64,000 nt of DNA, from assembly GCA_026261815.1 (NCBI GenBank), contig JAMPIT010000174.1:4898001-4962000 (forward strand), written 5' to 3'. Positions 37,234 through 49,981 of the stretch are shown here, one piece after another. The stretch is from Monarcha castaneiventris obscurior. Its lineage: Eukaryota > Chordata > Aves > Passeriformes > Monarchidae. Within the stretch, counting starts at the first letter, position 1, and every line of letters begins with the position of its first letter. The notes beneath the pieces are model-generated. The model made no database searches, was not told the DNA's origin, and saw nothing but the letters and a program-made list of their open reading frames with translations. The position numbers and the translations under genes were made by a program.

Positions 37234-40200
37234 CTACTTTATTTTTTCATACAGCAGCTTATGAGTAGCATTTCTTTATCAGGACATATTGAGTTAAAGT
37301 ATGTTAGTGCATTCTATGGCTCAGGAAATATGTCTTATACATGTGCAGAAACAGCAGAAGTACAATAAGAATTTTACAGCAAGGTATTAGCAAGATCAAG
37401 TGTGTTAATGACCTTCAATATCACTGAATGTGCCTTTCATAGAAATACATGAAAGTACATAAATAGACTTTTTAAGCAAGCTAGGCTTGTAATGAGCTTG
37501 GGTTATTCAAAAAGTTTATTCTTTCATGCTATAATCCTAGGCTTAAGTTCCACTAATTTATTCATATGTTTTCACTTAAGCAAGGTAATTGCAAACAAGT
37601 GATTGAATGTCTTGTTTTATTTTAAATGTAAAGAAAGAATGTATTTCTGCATGAAAATATATTCTTGCAAAAGAAGGGATATTTGCAAGAAAGTAAAATT
37701 TGTCATATATTCACTCCATAGCACATCTGTCTTTACAGAAGATTCAGCACATGAAGTTGTCCCTCATGCTTCTGATTATACCAAAACCTCTGAATTAAGG
37801 AACTGAGTAAAGTTACTTGGGATACATCTGAGTCTACAGATAGCCTGAAAGAAGGTGACTGGGTGTCTTGATTTCTAGATTCCGCTAGGCTATGGTGGTA
37901 GGATTCACATCTCTGAATCCACTCATCTGAAAAGAAGATGTCTAGCCTAAAAAAGTCATCTTGGTCTTTCTACACCAAATAGGAAAAGGTAGACACCCCT
38001 AGAGAATGATTCATCATAACCAGCTAACTCTTCAGATAAGTTTAATCAACTGTACAGGTGATTCAGTCTCAAATGATTATGGAAAGAAACAATAGAGGAA
38101 TTTTAGATTATTTACCTAAATGGCAGTTGGGAAAAGAAAGGTGGAAGGAATTCCACTCTGAGAGTCCTCACCTTGACTCTCCCTCACATTAGATGGACAG
38201 CTATTACAAAATACCTTGTTCCTCACTGCACAAGATGCTTCAAATTTCACTGAATAGTGCACTATTGTGCAAGAAGGAATAATAGGAGCAGTCAAAACAG
38301 CAATACCTCAGTCATACCTCAACTATTTTCTGCAGATCTACTGTACATATAAACTGCACCTTTAAAAACAAAGTTAGGAGGTTCAGGATAACTTCTTACA
38401 AAAAAAAAAAAAAAAAGGCTTAGAAAAATAATGTGGAAAAATAAATAGGAGAATAAAACCAGGTCCCTAACAAATTGGTTTTTCACTACCAACTTTCAGG
38501 CTGTTTAGTTTTATCCTGTGTCTGCATATGTTTGCTATGTTAGCTACCAATTGACTACTCACACATGCAAATCCTCACTGAGAAAGGTCTTGTATTAAAA
38601 AAGGCATGAGCTTTTAAAAACAAAAGCATGTGCTTCAAAGGTAAGATGAGTGTTATCATTTCAAATATGACAAAAAATTATATATTTTACATCCCTTTTC
38701 AATGCCTCTCCCACTTAGAATGTATAGCATTTGCTTTAAAACAATTACACTATATGAAGCAGTGGCTAAAGTATGATCACTTGAGTATTACTAGCACAGA
38801 AACTTCAGGTCCAGAAATATGCTACTTTCATTTATTCTTGCTATGATAGAAGGAAGTTAGGCAGCATGAAAAATAAAAATTCCTGTTGAAAAGCACAAGA
38901 ATATCAAATAAAAGTTGAAACTGAATTGTCTAGTAATGTTCAATGTACTTAATCTCTCTGTTTTTCACAGAAGATGGAGGTTAAGAAAGTCAGGATAAAA
39001 TTGCAAAAAGCAAATATAATCTACTAAAAATTTGCCTTGCCAAGCACAATTTGTAAAACTGCTAAACAGCTTTTGAGAGATTTGGAAAAGTCTGAAGAAA
39101 GCTAGCAGGCAGAAATGCTAATAGTTAAATAAATCCCATTCTTACTTGCACAGATGTCAGGAATTAGACAGAAACAGTTAAAGAATTGTGAAAACTGCCA
39201 GCAGTCTGTCAGACTACAAAGCTAAAACAGTGCTTCTGGGTGTTCAGGCAGATTACCTATCCACCAGCCCAGGATTTTGCCTTTAACAAAAGCAATGGGA
39301 TTGCTTCATTCTAGAAATCTTGCTTTACGAAGAAAGGTAGTGTCATCCTACTAAAACATGGGTGGATGAATGAAATACATAGATGGAAGCAGATACTGCA
39401 ATCATGTCAAATCAAGATATAGTGAAATACATTCAAAAACTATCATGTAAACCATTCTCCCTAAGTTTTGTCTGTGAAGATGGGCTCCAGTGCTCTAGTG
39501 CTTTCTATTTGTGACCAGTTAGATCATAATCCCTTCTAATATTACTACAATAAACAATAATTTTCAATCTAAATTGCATGGACCAGAGTAGCATTTTTTG
39601 TGTTATTTGAGATCCCATGAAACCATTCCCATTGGTACAATGCATCTAAGTATAGTAGTCGTAAATAAATACATAGTTAAATGAGAGGTTTTCATCCAAG
39701 CTTTGCAAACGTAGATGCAGGGACAGCTTTCTAACTGAAGTAGTATAGAAAATATATAAATACGTTGAACATGGAGTGCACCTGCTTTAGGGAACAAATC
39801 ATTATATGTGTGTTACATAACACTTTATATGACATCTGAAACAGATTCAGTGACACAGGTGATCCATTCCATCTTTTGGGCTGCTCAGAGCCACTATTAT
39901 TTTGTAGGCTGCTCAAGTGAAAGTTTTATAGTTGCCTGCTTTCCATGTACTGGCCCTTTCTTAGTTCCACAAGGTTAATAGCATGGCTATGTCAATGTGT
40001 ATTTGGTATTTGTGGAACTGTGCGCGTGACTAAGGATTGTTCTTTGACTTCAGCTTCCGTCCTTTGGCTTAGATTCTCACCAAATATATATGAGCACCAT
40101 GTTGGTGACTTCCTTGGAGATACACTGATTTACACCAGCAGAAGTGTAAATCTATGCTATTATTGCCTCTTGCAAAAGTATAAAGAGGCTTTCAAAAATG

Positions 40201-41297
40201 CACTTCATTTGCCATTAATCACTGTGCATGCAAGGAAATGCCACATTATTGTCTGTAAAATTTACTGTTGGTAAGCCATTGCTTAGCAGGTAATGTCATA
40301 GGAAATTACTTCTTTCCTTATCTGTATGTGGTTTTAGTGGTTTATTCACAGTCAATAGTTCTGACTATCCCTTCCCCACTTTTTTTTACTTCAGTTCCTC
40401 TGTTGACTTTCCTTTTTCTTAAGGGTATGCATATATCAATTTCTTGTTAAATCACGACTGGAAGAAGCAATGCCAATTTTTGTTTACTAGGCTTTTCCAT
40501 TTGTACCAGCTGCTATGAGACAGAGCAGAAATCCTGCTTAAAAGTTCTCCAAATATGCTTCATTATTTTATAACACTTTCAACAGCTGGATGCTTAATTA
40601 CATGCACTACAGAGCAGAAGTATTTTCTCTCTTTTGGCAAGTGTGCAGCTGCAAATCTTGTGGCTTTAGCATGCTATCTAGAACACATTAATCATCCTTC
40701 CAAAGATTCCTATCAGCAGTAGCAATGGAAAATAACTGAGAATGAGTTATTCAACAAGTAAATGATCAATTGCATGTGTACTTTGAATATTATCATTTGC
40801 AGCAATAGTGCTTGAAAGCACCTAATACTATGAATGAAATAACTTAGCAACTATTGATTGTTGAATGTTTATCATTGAAGCTATTTTAATAGCAGAATTG
40901 AAATGGTAAATTTTACAGAAAGTGGGCTCAAAGAGACCCCTCTAAAGGAAAGAAATGCGCTCATAGAATAGGCATTTTAAATTCGTAGGACCTGAAAGTG
41001 GTATTCAAAAAAGGTTTACATTTGGTCTGATTAATTTTTTGCGCTTCATTTCAATGTAGACCAACACTCATGAAAACATTGATATAAATTTAAGTTATTA
41101 ACTAAATTAATATCTATTCAAAGTATTGAAGATCATTTTATTCTTAAGAAATGTATGAAACCTCAAAAAACCTGAAAGGTAAAGTACTTCTTAGTTTTAA
41201 AATCTATTCTATCATCTCCATGGAATCTACACAACTTTCTCTTGTAACCCAACAGGACAGGCTAAGGAAGTGTTAGAGGCAATCCATGCAGCATATT
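37234..41297. other. AT-rich unique DNA, no gene seen
   Basis: No gene or named repeat is visible. A run of 17 A lies at 38400-38416. Open frames of 60-109 codons at 37603, 38628 and 39945 have no motif. Confidence 0.55.
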
Positions 41298-41614
41298 TGA
41301 CCTAAAGGGGCCCTATAACAAAGCTGGAGAGGGATTTTTGGCAAGGGCATGTAGGGGATAGGACAAGGGGAAATGGCTTCAAACTGAAAAAGGGTACGTT
41401 CAGATTGAATATTAGAAAGAAATCCTTGGCTGTGAGGGTGGCGAGACACTGGAACAGATTGTCCAGAGAAGCGGTGAATGCCCCATCCCTGGAAGTGTTC
41501 AAGGACGGAGCTCTGAGCAACCTGGTCTAATGGTCCTTGCCCATGGCAGGGGGATTGGATCTAAATGACCTTTAAGATCATTGCCATCCCAAGCCATTCT
41601 GTGATTCTATGATT
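41298..41614 (+). mobile_element. CR1 LINE 3' end
   Basis: A well-preserved CR1 3' end: 'cctaaaggggccctataaca', 'gggataggacaaggggaaat', 'attagaaagaaatccttggc', 'ggcgagacactggaacagat', 'catccctggaagtgttcaag', then 'gccattctgtgattctatga' at the terminus. It belongs to the same subfamily as the end of the copy at 14301-15630. It is 5'-truncated just inside the 3' untranslated part and is one of the younger-looking CR1 insertions here. Confidence 0.93.
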
Positions 41615-42525
41615 TTCTTTGATGTTATAGTTGGACAGAAAAATCCCTGCTCACCAGAGCACCACAAACACAGTTTGTCAGCTGGCACCCCGGGCTGATT
41701 ATCAGTATATGGGCTACACATGCCATTCTATAAACATTGCACAGCTTTTAAATCACATAGGGAAATTGCATAAAAGTAATTACTTGTCAGGATGGAGGAT
41801 GACAGGAAGCCTGAGACCTGGACCAGCTGCAGAAATTCAAAGATCTCTTTATTTGCATATTTTGCTGGGTAAGAATGTACATTGTTTGGAAGTTTGGATC
41901 TCTAACGCTGTCTGAGTTGGGAATATGGTTACACAAAGCAGAGTCCTTTAATGAAACTGTTTCATGTACCTAACTTTTTTTTAATTTTAAAAGAAAGATC
42001 AGTAATTTTGGAGGAATACACTGAGAGAAAGGAAAGGACAAGATTTTTGCGAGTGACTACAAGATGGGATGATATGTCTCAGTTTAGTGTCTTTGGTTGG
42101 ATCTCATAATTCCCTACATCTCCAAAGATACTGAGCTTAAAACTACTTTGCTGACATCTGCCTCTCTGATTTTCAAAATCTGAAATATCACTACAGTAAA
42201 ATGTGATTTATCGATCCTTAAAGGTGGAGATGCTAATTGGTCTACTAATAGTAAAACTACAGAAAAATGCAATTTATATATTAAGAAATCTTCAGATGTT
42301 AAGGACACAAAACAGAAGATACACAGAGTGAAAAAGAATAATTGCTGACAGGAAGGGGCAATAAAATTTTTTGATTAAGACAATCAGACAATTATACACA
42401 TTGATTATCCCCAAACTACTTCTATCACTGACTATTGACTACTTTTGTAAAGAAGAAATTCATGAAAAGCAACATAAATAAGAAAGTAGTGGAAACGTGT
42501 TATAGGGAGAAAATAAACAATAAAA
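41615..42525. other. Unique DNA, no gene seen
   Basis: A 94-codon plus frame at 41631-41915 begins right after the CR1 tail and has no motif. An octamer-like ATTTGCAT lies near 41852. Nothing else is called. Confidence 0.4.
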
Positions 42526-42805
42526 ATATTACCTTGTCTGGCTTACAACAGACCCTTGTGACAGCACTTCCAGTCATGAGAGCCATACATTCCCTGACTT
42601 CTCAGGCTGCCCCCGTGACTGCATCCTTCCCATGCCTACACACTGGCTTACTCATTTCCTAACTCAATCTTCAACATCTTCCCCTCCTGCTTCTACAGTA
42701 CAAACACATCTTGATACCACTGACGACACAGAGTCCTCGACAATTCAAGCTCTCTCCAGCCCCCCAGAAGACATCTTGTCCCACTTGCCTGTCACTGCTT
42801 ACTAA
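42526..42805 (+). other. Open frame ending in a C-terminal-looking segment behind a splice acceptor; possible terminal exon
   Basis: After a stop at about 42520, one plus frame stays open for about 93 codons to TAA at 42803-42805, with no ATG until roughly 42633. A strong acceptor-like signal, 'cttcccctcctgcttctaca' plus G, ends at 42698 inside it. From there 34 codons read a hydrophilic, Ser/Thr/Asp-rich tail ending 'QALSSPPEDILSHLPVTAY'. An AATAAA lies at about 43037, some 230 bases downstream, as expected for a last exon. Two CpGs occur within the segment. I do not recognise the protein, and pyrimidine-rich DNA gives such frames by chance. Confidence 0.2.
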
Positions 42806-45800
42806 ATGTGCTTTTCACAACCACAGATTTCCTCTTGTTCTAGTCTGATTTAGGTACATTCCAACCTATGTTCTGGGCTCCGTAACTGACTCAGTTCTAG
42901 CCTAGGTCTTTGACTTTTTCTTGTTAAACTTGGATTGCTTATTGGGGAGTGGACTTGACACTACTTTCACAGTACTTTCCCTAAAGCCATTATGCTATGG
43001 ATAGTACAACACAAACTGAATTAAGTTGATGGTTTAAATAAACTGATGCAGACAAGGTAAACTGATTCATTTCAATACTACAGATGACCAGACGCAATAT
43101 AAGCAATTTTGGGAATAGTTACCCAGATGATAGAGAAGAAACTGCTGCTGTGCTGTGACCAACAAGACAATGTTCCTTAGAGTCCATTTCAGTAGGTCAA
43201 AAATTGTTTTGAAGTGTGCAGAGAATTTTGGCTACTAAGAAGTAATCACTCAAGCTTGTTAAATACATGAAAATTTTGCATCATGTCTCTTCAAACTCAA
43301 CATATAGAAAGCAATCTCCTTCAAGACTAGAAGAAGACCTCTGGCCAAACTTACACATGGTATGATATATTAAAACAGAATATAAAATTAATAATAAATC
43401 ATACATAATAATTTCATGTGGACATTAATATATTTTCATCATGTTATGACTGATGTGTAAGGTGCTAACAGAATGTTGCTAGAAAAACTTTTTTTTTAAT
43501 TATTCAGGGACACTGCATTTTAATCAAATAAACATGAGCTTTTCAAGGGATATACAGACAATGAAGGAAGCTAAGCAGGTGGCAAAAGCCAACTCATTTG
43601 GCTACTGAGTTAATTTTCTGGAGAAATAAACCGTATCATGATGTTTAATTCCCTTGTCTGTTACAAATGGTCCTTTAATACCTATGAATATAGTATGAAG
43701 ATACTTGCCTGACTGCCCAGATGCGAATTTAAACATGTTATTTTAATTATAAAGAAAATTTGTGCCACAGATAATTTCGGAGACAGTCATAGTGTAGTGT
43801 TACAATGCAGTAATTATGTTTCAAAGGGAACCTTTCACTGTCAGTAAGAGTGTTAATCAATAATTAAGATATGAGGATGAGTAATGCAATAAGCCAAATT
43901 AGTTTCATAGATGATTGCTAATATTGGTGACTCAATTACAGGTGAAAAGTGAAAGCATTTTGAAAATGTTTTTGAATATGCTTTCCACACTTAATTTTTA
44001 AGGTATTATGAATATGAAACATTACTTTAGAGAAGAATGTATGAAAGAGTTGTTGTAGCTGGAAGAGGATTTTAATTGCCATGATTCATTTTTGTTCCTA
44101 CTCTAAAGATCTTTTAAATATACTCGAGAATCATCATCTGTAAGAGCAGCAATAAGGTTAAATTTCACCAAAGGCAACAAATAATTTGAAAAATCAAATC
44201 CCAGTTTTCCACCAAAGTGACATTTCATGTTCTGACAGTGAAAATATAAAATTATAAAATTATGAACGCAGCGTTCCAAGTAATAATACTAAGACAGCCT
44301 ATCATGTTGGACAATACAGAGTATCAAAGCCTTCTGGCATCACTGTAGATCATTTATGACTTTCATAGGGTAGACACTGTTGAACCAGAACCCTAATCAC
44401 TAAAAAATATACAGCAGTATGAGACAACTGCCAAGACTGCAGTGTTATAGATATCAGTCTTCAAGGAATTTTACAACAGGCTCACTCAGAAAAAAGTCAG
44501 AACATACTGATTAAAAAAGAAACAACAAAAAATCCCCAGAGAGACATTCCCAGATTTTATTAAGGAATACATGCACAGTGTGGTGGAGATATTCTGATTT
44601 ATGATTCTGAAAATGCCTTAATGGACTAGACTGGTGAAGCAGAAATACATGAAAACAAAACTGTATTGCATTAAACTTCAGGGAAAAGTGTGCACATTAT
44701 TCATCTAAAAGCACAATGATTGAATAAAGCTTTCTCTGAGATTAAACTTCTTCAAAATTTAAAATGGAAAACTTCAGATGTGAGGTGTCATGGATAGCAT
44801 TAAAAAAATGAAGTATCTAAAATCAATTGGTGTCATGTTCCTGGGGGTTACCTTCTTAGCAAGATCAGACAGCTAATTCGTATCTTAGCGCATTTGCTTC
44901 CACACCTGATGTGACCCATCTACTACCTTGGAATATAGAAAAAGATAATTTTATGAATGAAAAGGATTCACACTTAAAATACAAAAGTAATTTATATTGA
45001 CTTCCTTTTGAAGAAGAAGGAATATCAAATCACCTAGAAGGCCGATGTTGATCTTTTGAAAACTCATTTCAATGTGCCATGCTCTGAAAACTTTTCCTTT
45101 AGCTCAGGACTAGTCTCATAATCTCATAACCTCAGTAACATGTTGCTGCCATTTGTTTTTGAACAGACAATCTCTCTTAGCAACCTTAGGCAGGCAGCCA
45201 GCAGGTCAGGACTCACTACCCCCAGCCAGGCAGCAGGGCAGGATCATCGTGACATCATTCCCCACATTCCAAGGGAAGGGGGTTGCACTGGCAGGCAAGG
45301 AAGATGCACTCAGGGCCCTTACTCAAACATAAAAAAAAGTGGAATTTGCTCTCTTCAGGACAGCAGCGGCTTGTCAGCAAAGATGGGAGAGAACAGTGGG
45401 ATGGAGCTGCACTGTTCCACAGAGTCCAGCTTCCTCCCAGTGTACCCATGCGTACTTCTGCTGTACATATTCATGATTTGTATGCGACTTTCTAGAAAAT
45501 TATGCTTTATAATCCTATGTGGGGTTTTTGTGGGTTTTTCCCTGGTCCTTGCAATGCTTTTTAGATTCTTTAGAATTTAGGATTTATATACAGAAATTAA
45601 TGTGGAGGTGATTAATATAAAGAGCTCCATTATGAATATATACAACTCTGTTCATAACTTAGTAGACTTTAAATAAAGTTGTTCTCACCACTAATGTCTT
45701 CTTAATACTATACAGTCTCCAGGGATTAAGAGAAAATCTGTTCTTCCATGGAACAGAGGCAGTAATAGAATTTGAGATACTACAAATATATGCAGTAGTT

Positions 45801-48800
45801 TTAAGTCGATGGAATAATGCTGAATTTTGGATGTATTTGCCATGAGTATTGAATACTTAATAGTGGTTAGTGCCTTCATTCAGAGGTACCAAAGAATAGA
45901 AAAGATTAACAATTTACACATTCTGAACACTCTTCTTGTATAACTAACAGTCTCATGCACTGATGTTAGGACATATTCCAGATGTGTTATATGCTTCAGC
46001 TGTGAAAAAAAAAAAAGGAAAATGACTGACAATAAATTACAGCATGCTTTACAATGTCAACACCTATGCAGTGCATATAGAACTATCACTTGGCAAAGGA
46101 GTGCTTACAGCACCAATATTACACTTTAGTGAGCAACTGGACTCTTGCTCCTCAGATTTGCAAACAGTTCACAATACTAAAAATGTTGAATTCTGGGTAT
46201 GAGGGCATCTTATGCAAGATAGCTTTTTTTATCTTACAACTGATCCATACTTAAATGATGTTGGACTGCTGGGGAAAAGGTACTTTGACTTTCCATTGCA
46301 CAATGGAATTTAGGCCTTTCCATTTCTCTATGTACTATGACATAATTACAGATAAGACATTCATAACGTGGAAAAAAGCATCAACAGACATTGAATTTTA
46401 ATACTGCATAAGTAAGGAATAAGCCTAAGTTTGGAGATGTGAATTGTGTAAATGAGCACTGGCTACTTTATTCATCAACAAAAGAGCAGGCTTTGGAAAA
46501 TCTGAGGCTTACTTCCCATCTATATGGTTGATTTCAGGTGCTCAATAGATACTTTGCAAATAATCTCTGGTGGTCAGTTTATTTACTTTTTGACTAATTT
46601 TGTGTGTCTGGGACACCAAACTCTGGAAAGGATTGTCTGACTGATTGCAAAGGATATAATTGCAATAGTATGGTATGGAAATTAAATATGTCCTGTTCCA
46701 GTCTATAATAAAAAAATCAACTGCGATCTCACCCTTGTCTCTAGGGTCTCTACTCCCTTGTCTCTCTTCTTCTACTCTCCCTGGGGGCCAGTAGAAAGAC
46801 ACGTCTATACGAGGGGAATGAACCCATGTAGGATCTAACTATAATTCTAATTAGTCACCTCAGAGGAAAATAACTTCATAAATTCCAATAGAGTTTACAC
46901 CATTTTGTGCAGTTCCAGTTTCTTCAATGGAGAAAAATGGAGGAGAAATACACATTCAGAATTTGTGGAAATTCTAGACTCAAGGCTACTTACCAGAATT
47001 GTAGGCACATTTCTGGCAATGACAAATTGGGAGCTGTATAAACAGTAAACTAGTAGGCTCATTTTTCTTCATTTACATAAATTATTGCAACTTTTATTTA
47101 CCAATCCCTATATCTGTGAATGGAAAATTATTAGCAAACAAAAAATGTTAAAATTATTTTCCACTTTGGATATGATAATTTTTTTGTGGTTTTGATTGTT
47201 GTTTATTTTAGCTCCCATTGTAAGATGGTGAGGAATCATAGTTTATAACTTTCAGAAATGCTACATGCAAAAAATGCATTTTCTTCTGCTTGGAAAGTAA
47301 TTGTCCTGGATGACATTTTCACATATTTGCTCCAGGTTAAATGTACTGTTGCCACATTAAAATCTGAACATATTTCACAGCAAAGTACCTGTTTCTGTCA
47401 ACAAAAATCAGCTTCTGTGTTTGAAGAAGACACCAAGCCACCTGGAAAACTTCAAAGAAACATTTTATCTGGTATAGTTACACTGATTTTTGTGTGTGCA
47501 GTACTGATTTCTGTGAGTTTACAAGGCCGGTTGCAATGCTGCTTTCTATGTAATTGCTATTTTGACTATTAGTCATGAACTTAACTCATCCTAGATAAAT
47601 GCTGTTATCAGTCTTTACTGGTAGTCTACTGTCTTATGTTGAAATATTTAAATATTCCTTTTCGGCATAAAATTAAAAGGAGAAGCTGTACCTTCACAGG
47701 GAAAAAAGAATTTTAAGGGAAGATAAAAGTCTCTCCATTTGATGTTCCTCAATTACCATTTCCCTTGCTAGGATTCAAAAATGGAATACAGGATTTGATG
47801 CAAGGGTCATTCAACTATTAAACAGGATTAATTGTTGTGTGATAAACAGACCTGTTCACTTTTTTTTTTAAATAGAAGCCAATGCCTTTGGTAACTATGT
47901 GAATGTAAAATTTGGTGAATTCAATTTACTTCTTCATAATAGCTGCCATTTCAAGGAATAAAAAAAGCTCAGGTAAAAATGTCAGGGGATATCTATATTC
48001 TTATATGAATTTAAATTAGCAATAAAATCATAAGTAATATACAATTAGTTCCTGTACAACATGAAAAAGAAAACTTCACCTATTCTGCCTTCCTAACTGT
48101 GAAATACATCTAGCTTTTAAATAGTCTGCCCAAAGAAGTTGTTGAAACTTTGTGCATTCATCTAAAGCAAAACTAATACATTGAGAACATAGTCAAAAGA
48201 GTAGCTGAATCATCTGTTCCATCTCAAATACCCAAAGAAAGCACCAAAATGGGCTGAGGCTTGATAGGGGTAATGCAAGATGTAATGCAGACAAATACTC
48301 AGCAATAGATCCAGTGAAAGATATTGAGCTTAGCAAGAATTTTAGGAATATTGGCCAACAGATGAACACTCAACCACATACTGGCAAGTGCTTAGGAGGG
48401 TTGCAGAATGACAGAGAATAGGGAGATAAAATTGATCCACCAAGGAAGGTGATTTTCATGACTAGCATCTGCAGTTGTTTTGTCAAAGAGCTGAGACAAC
48501 TCACTGTTGTCCTTCTTAAGCAGGGCAAAAGAAACGAAGGCAGTGCTATGGCCCATCTCTAATATATGTGCTTAAATAAGCAGGGCACCAAGCCAGCTGG
48601 GTGAAAAAAGCTCTTTTTTTTTCCTGACCATTGTGCTGAAAGGTGAGATCTCTTAGGTACTTCAGAACATGAAATTTCTGAAATAACGCAGTCTGACTCC
48701 TTGGAGTGGAGGTAGGAGGCAGGCACCTCCGGATTCATGCAGAGCAATTATAAGCAGATGGTGAAAAAAAATAATAAATATTGTGAGTATAGCATAACAA

Positions 48801-48971
48801 ATTTTAAGTACTGTTCACTTTAAGTGTTTTAATTCTGAAAATTCCAAAACTCTGAAGTATACCCTTGTATTGATTTGAAAACAAACCAGTGGGATATTGC
48901 AAGTCAGGGTTAAAATTTAATAGTAAAAAAAACTTAAACAATAAGTGAAATAATACAAGGAAAAAAAATAC
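42806..48971. other. Mostly AT-rich unique DNA, two odd frames, no gene called
   Basis: The stretch at 43600-44000 is rich in TAAT-type words ('gttaatcaataattaagata', 'gatgattgctaatat'), a texture seen in some conserved regulatory DNA but not diagnostic. At 45140-45460 a GC-raised patch carries a 146-codon plus frame whose second half is a hydrophobic AT-driven tail; I recognise nothing in it. At 47258-47572 a 104-codon plus frame ends in one hydrophobic segment ('ILSGIVTLIFVCAVLISVSL'), probably chance. Confidence 0.4.
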
Positions 48972-49311
48972 TGACAAAGTCAGATACAACCTGACACCCT
49001 GTTAGGGTGGTGGTAGCAGTCCAAATGAAATAGCTCAGTCGAAGCAGTGATCCCATGGAAAGCCTGGTCTCCAGCTGAAGGTCCAGTAGTAGCCCTTATC
49101 CTCTGAGAATTCCAAGGCCAGGTTATATCCAGGTGGGAATGCTTGGCTCCCCCCTCCTGGGCGGAGCATCTCACAATAGGATGAGATAAGCCCATGAGTC
49201 ATGCAGTGGTTTCTTGCTGGCCCATTGTCTGTTATCAGGGGTGGGTCATAGCAGGAGATAACAGCTAATGGCCCACAGCTGGTGGTAATAGAATACATCT
49301 GTATTGGAACC
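48972..49311 (-). mobile_element. Solo LTR, ERVK-type, internally shortened
   Basis: The plus strand reads 'cagatacaacctgacaccct', 'agtagcccttatcctctgag', 'gggcggagcatctcacaata', 'gtgggtcatagcaggagata' and 'gtaatagaatacatctgtat'. From memory this is the reverse complement of an LTR type widespread in songbirds and other birds, classed with ERVK. On the minus strand it begins G(G)TTCCAATACAG, where related copies begin TGTTGCAATACAG, so the terminal T is mutated. The usual TATAAAA appears as ATATAA near 49124. It is shorter than the full LTR as I remember it, consistent with a deletion around 49200-49240. No target-site duplication is visible and no internal proviral sequence adjoins. Confidence 0.8.
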
Positions 49312-49738
49312 TAGGATAACCCTGTTTCTTTCCGTGCACATCCCAACAATATAAAGGTGATGAACAGCAGGAGTTCCAGCCTGTGCAGCTCTATCGTTCA
49401 ATTCTAATATGATTATGAAACCTTATTCACGGTTATCTGCATTGGCCATGAAAACCAGAATTTTGCTAGTGGTAAGCTGGAAATGATAGAATGGAGATGG
49501 GAAATTCCCTGTGAAACTTATAGGTTGACTTCTTGGAGATCATTTTCTGGTGACAGTTTAAAGGATTTGGAGAAGTTTACTGTGTTGGAGCCTGTAGGTT
49601 GTAAGCTGGGCTAAAAGACTGTGACTGGGCAGTGAAGGGGAAGGCTGACTTATTGTTCTGGCTATTTCTGTCTGGGTCAGGGTAAACCACTTCAGAAAAA
49701 GTGATGGCAGAGGGGATTGTGCTTTCCCAAAAACATCT
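49312..49738. other. Unclassified flank of the ERVK-type LTR
   Basis: Sequence is less AT-rich than the window in general. It has no retroviral primer-binding site or coding motif that I can see. Confidence 0.35.
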
Positions 49739-49981
49739 GTGTATGCTCAGCCTGGAGACTCATCTGCAGTGGAGGATGAGGCATGCAGGGATGTAGCAGG
49801 GTTCCTACAGCTCACGTGGGCAATGGAAAACTCCCATGAAGAGCAGAGAGCCCAGCTCTGCAGGGAGCATGTCCTCACCCCAGCACAGCTGGAAAGGGTC
49901 TGTCCAAGGGAGGCGCAAATGTATTTGGATGAAGTTAAATTGATGATTTTTCAGTACTGGAGGAAACAAACCTTCTTGTAA
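49739..49981 (+). other. Protein-like 80-codon open frame, unrecognised
   Basis: The frame reads a charged, glutamate- and alanine-rich peptide ('ENSHEEQRAQLCREHVLTPA') that looks more like real protein than most chance frames here. An AG preceded by 'catctgtgtatgctc' sits at its start. It lies 430 bases beyond the ERVK-type LTR but on the opposite strand to that LTR's sense, so it is not the LTR's own provirus in its normal orientation. I recognise no domain. It could be a decayed retroelement frame, an exon, or chance in GC-raised DNA. Confidence 0.2.

Noticed and set aside
45140..45580. 146-codon plus-strand frame as a small membrane protein gene
   Set aside because: The first half is unrecognised GC-rich DNA and the hydrophobic second half is AT-driven; no promoter, splice or homology evidence. 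Kept only as an unclassified patch.
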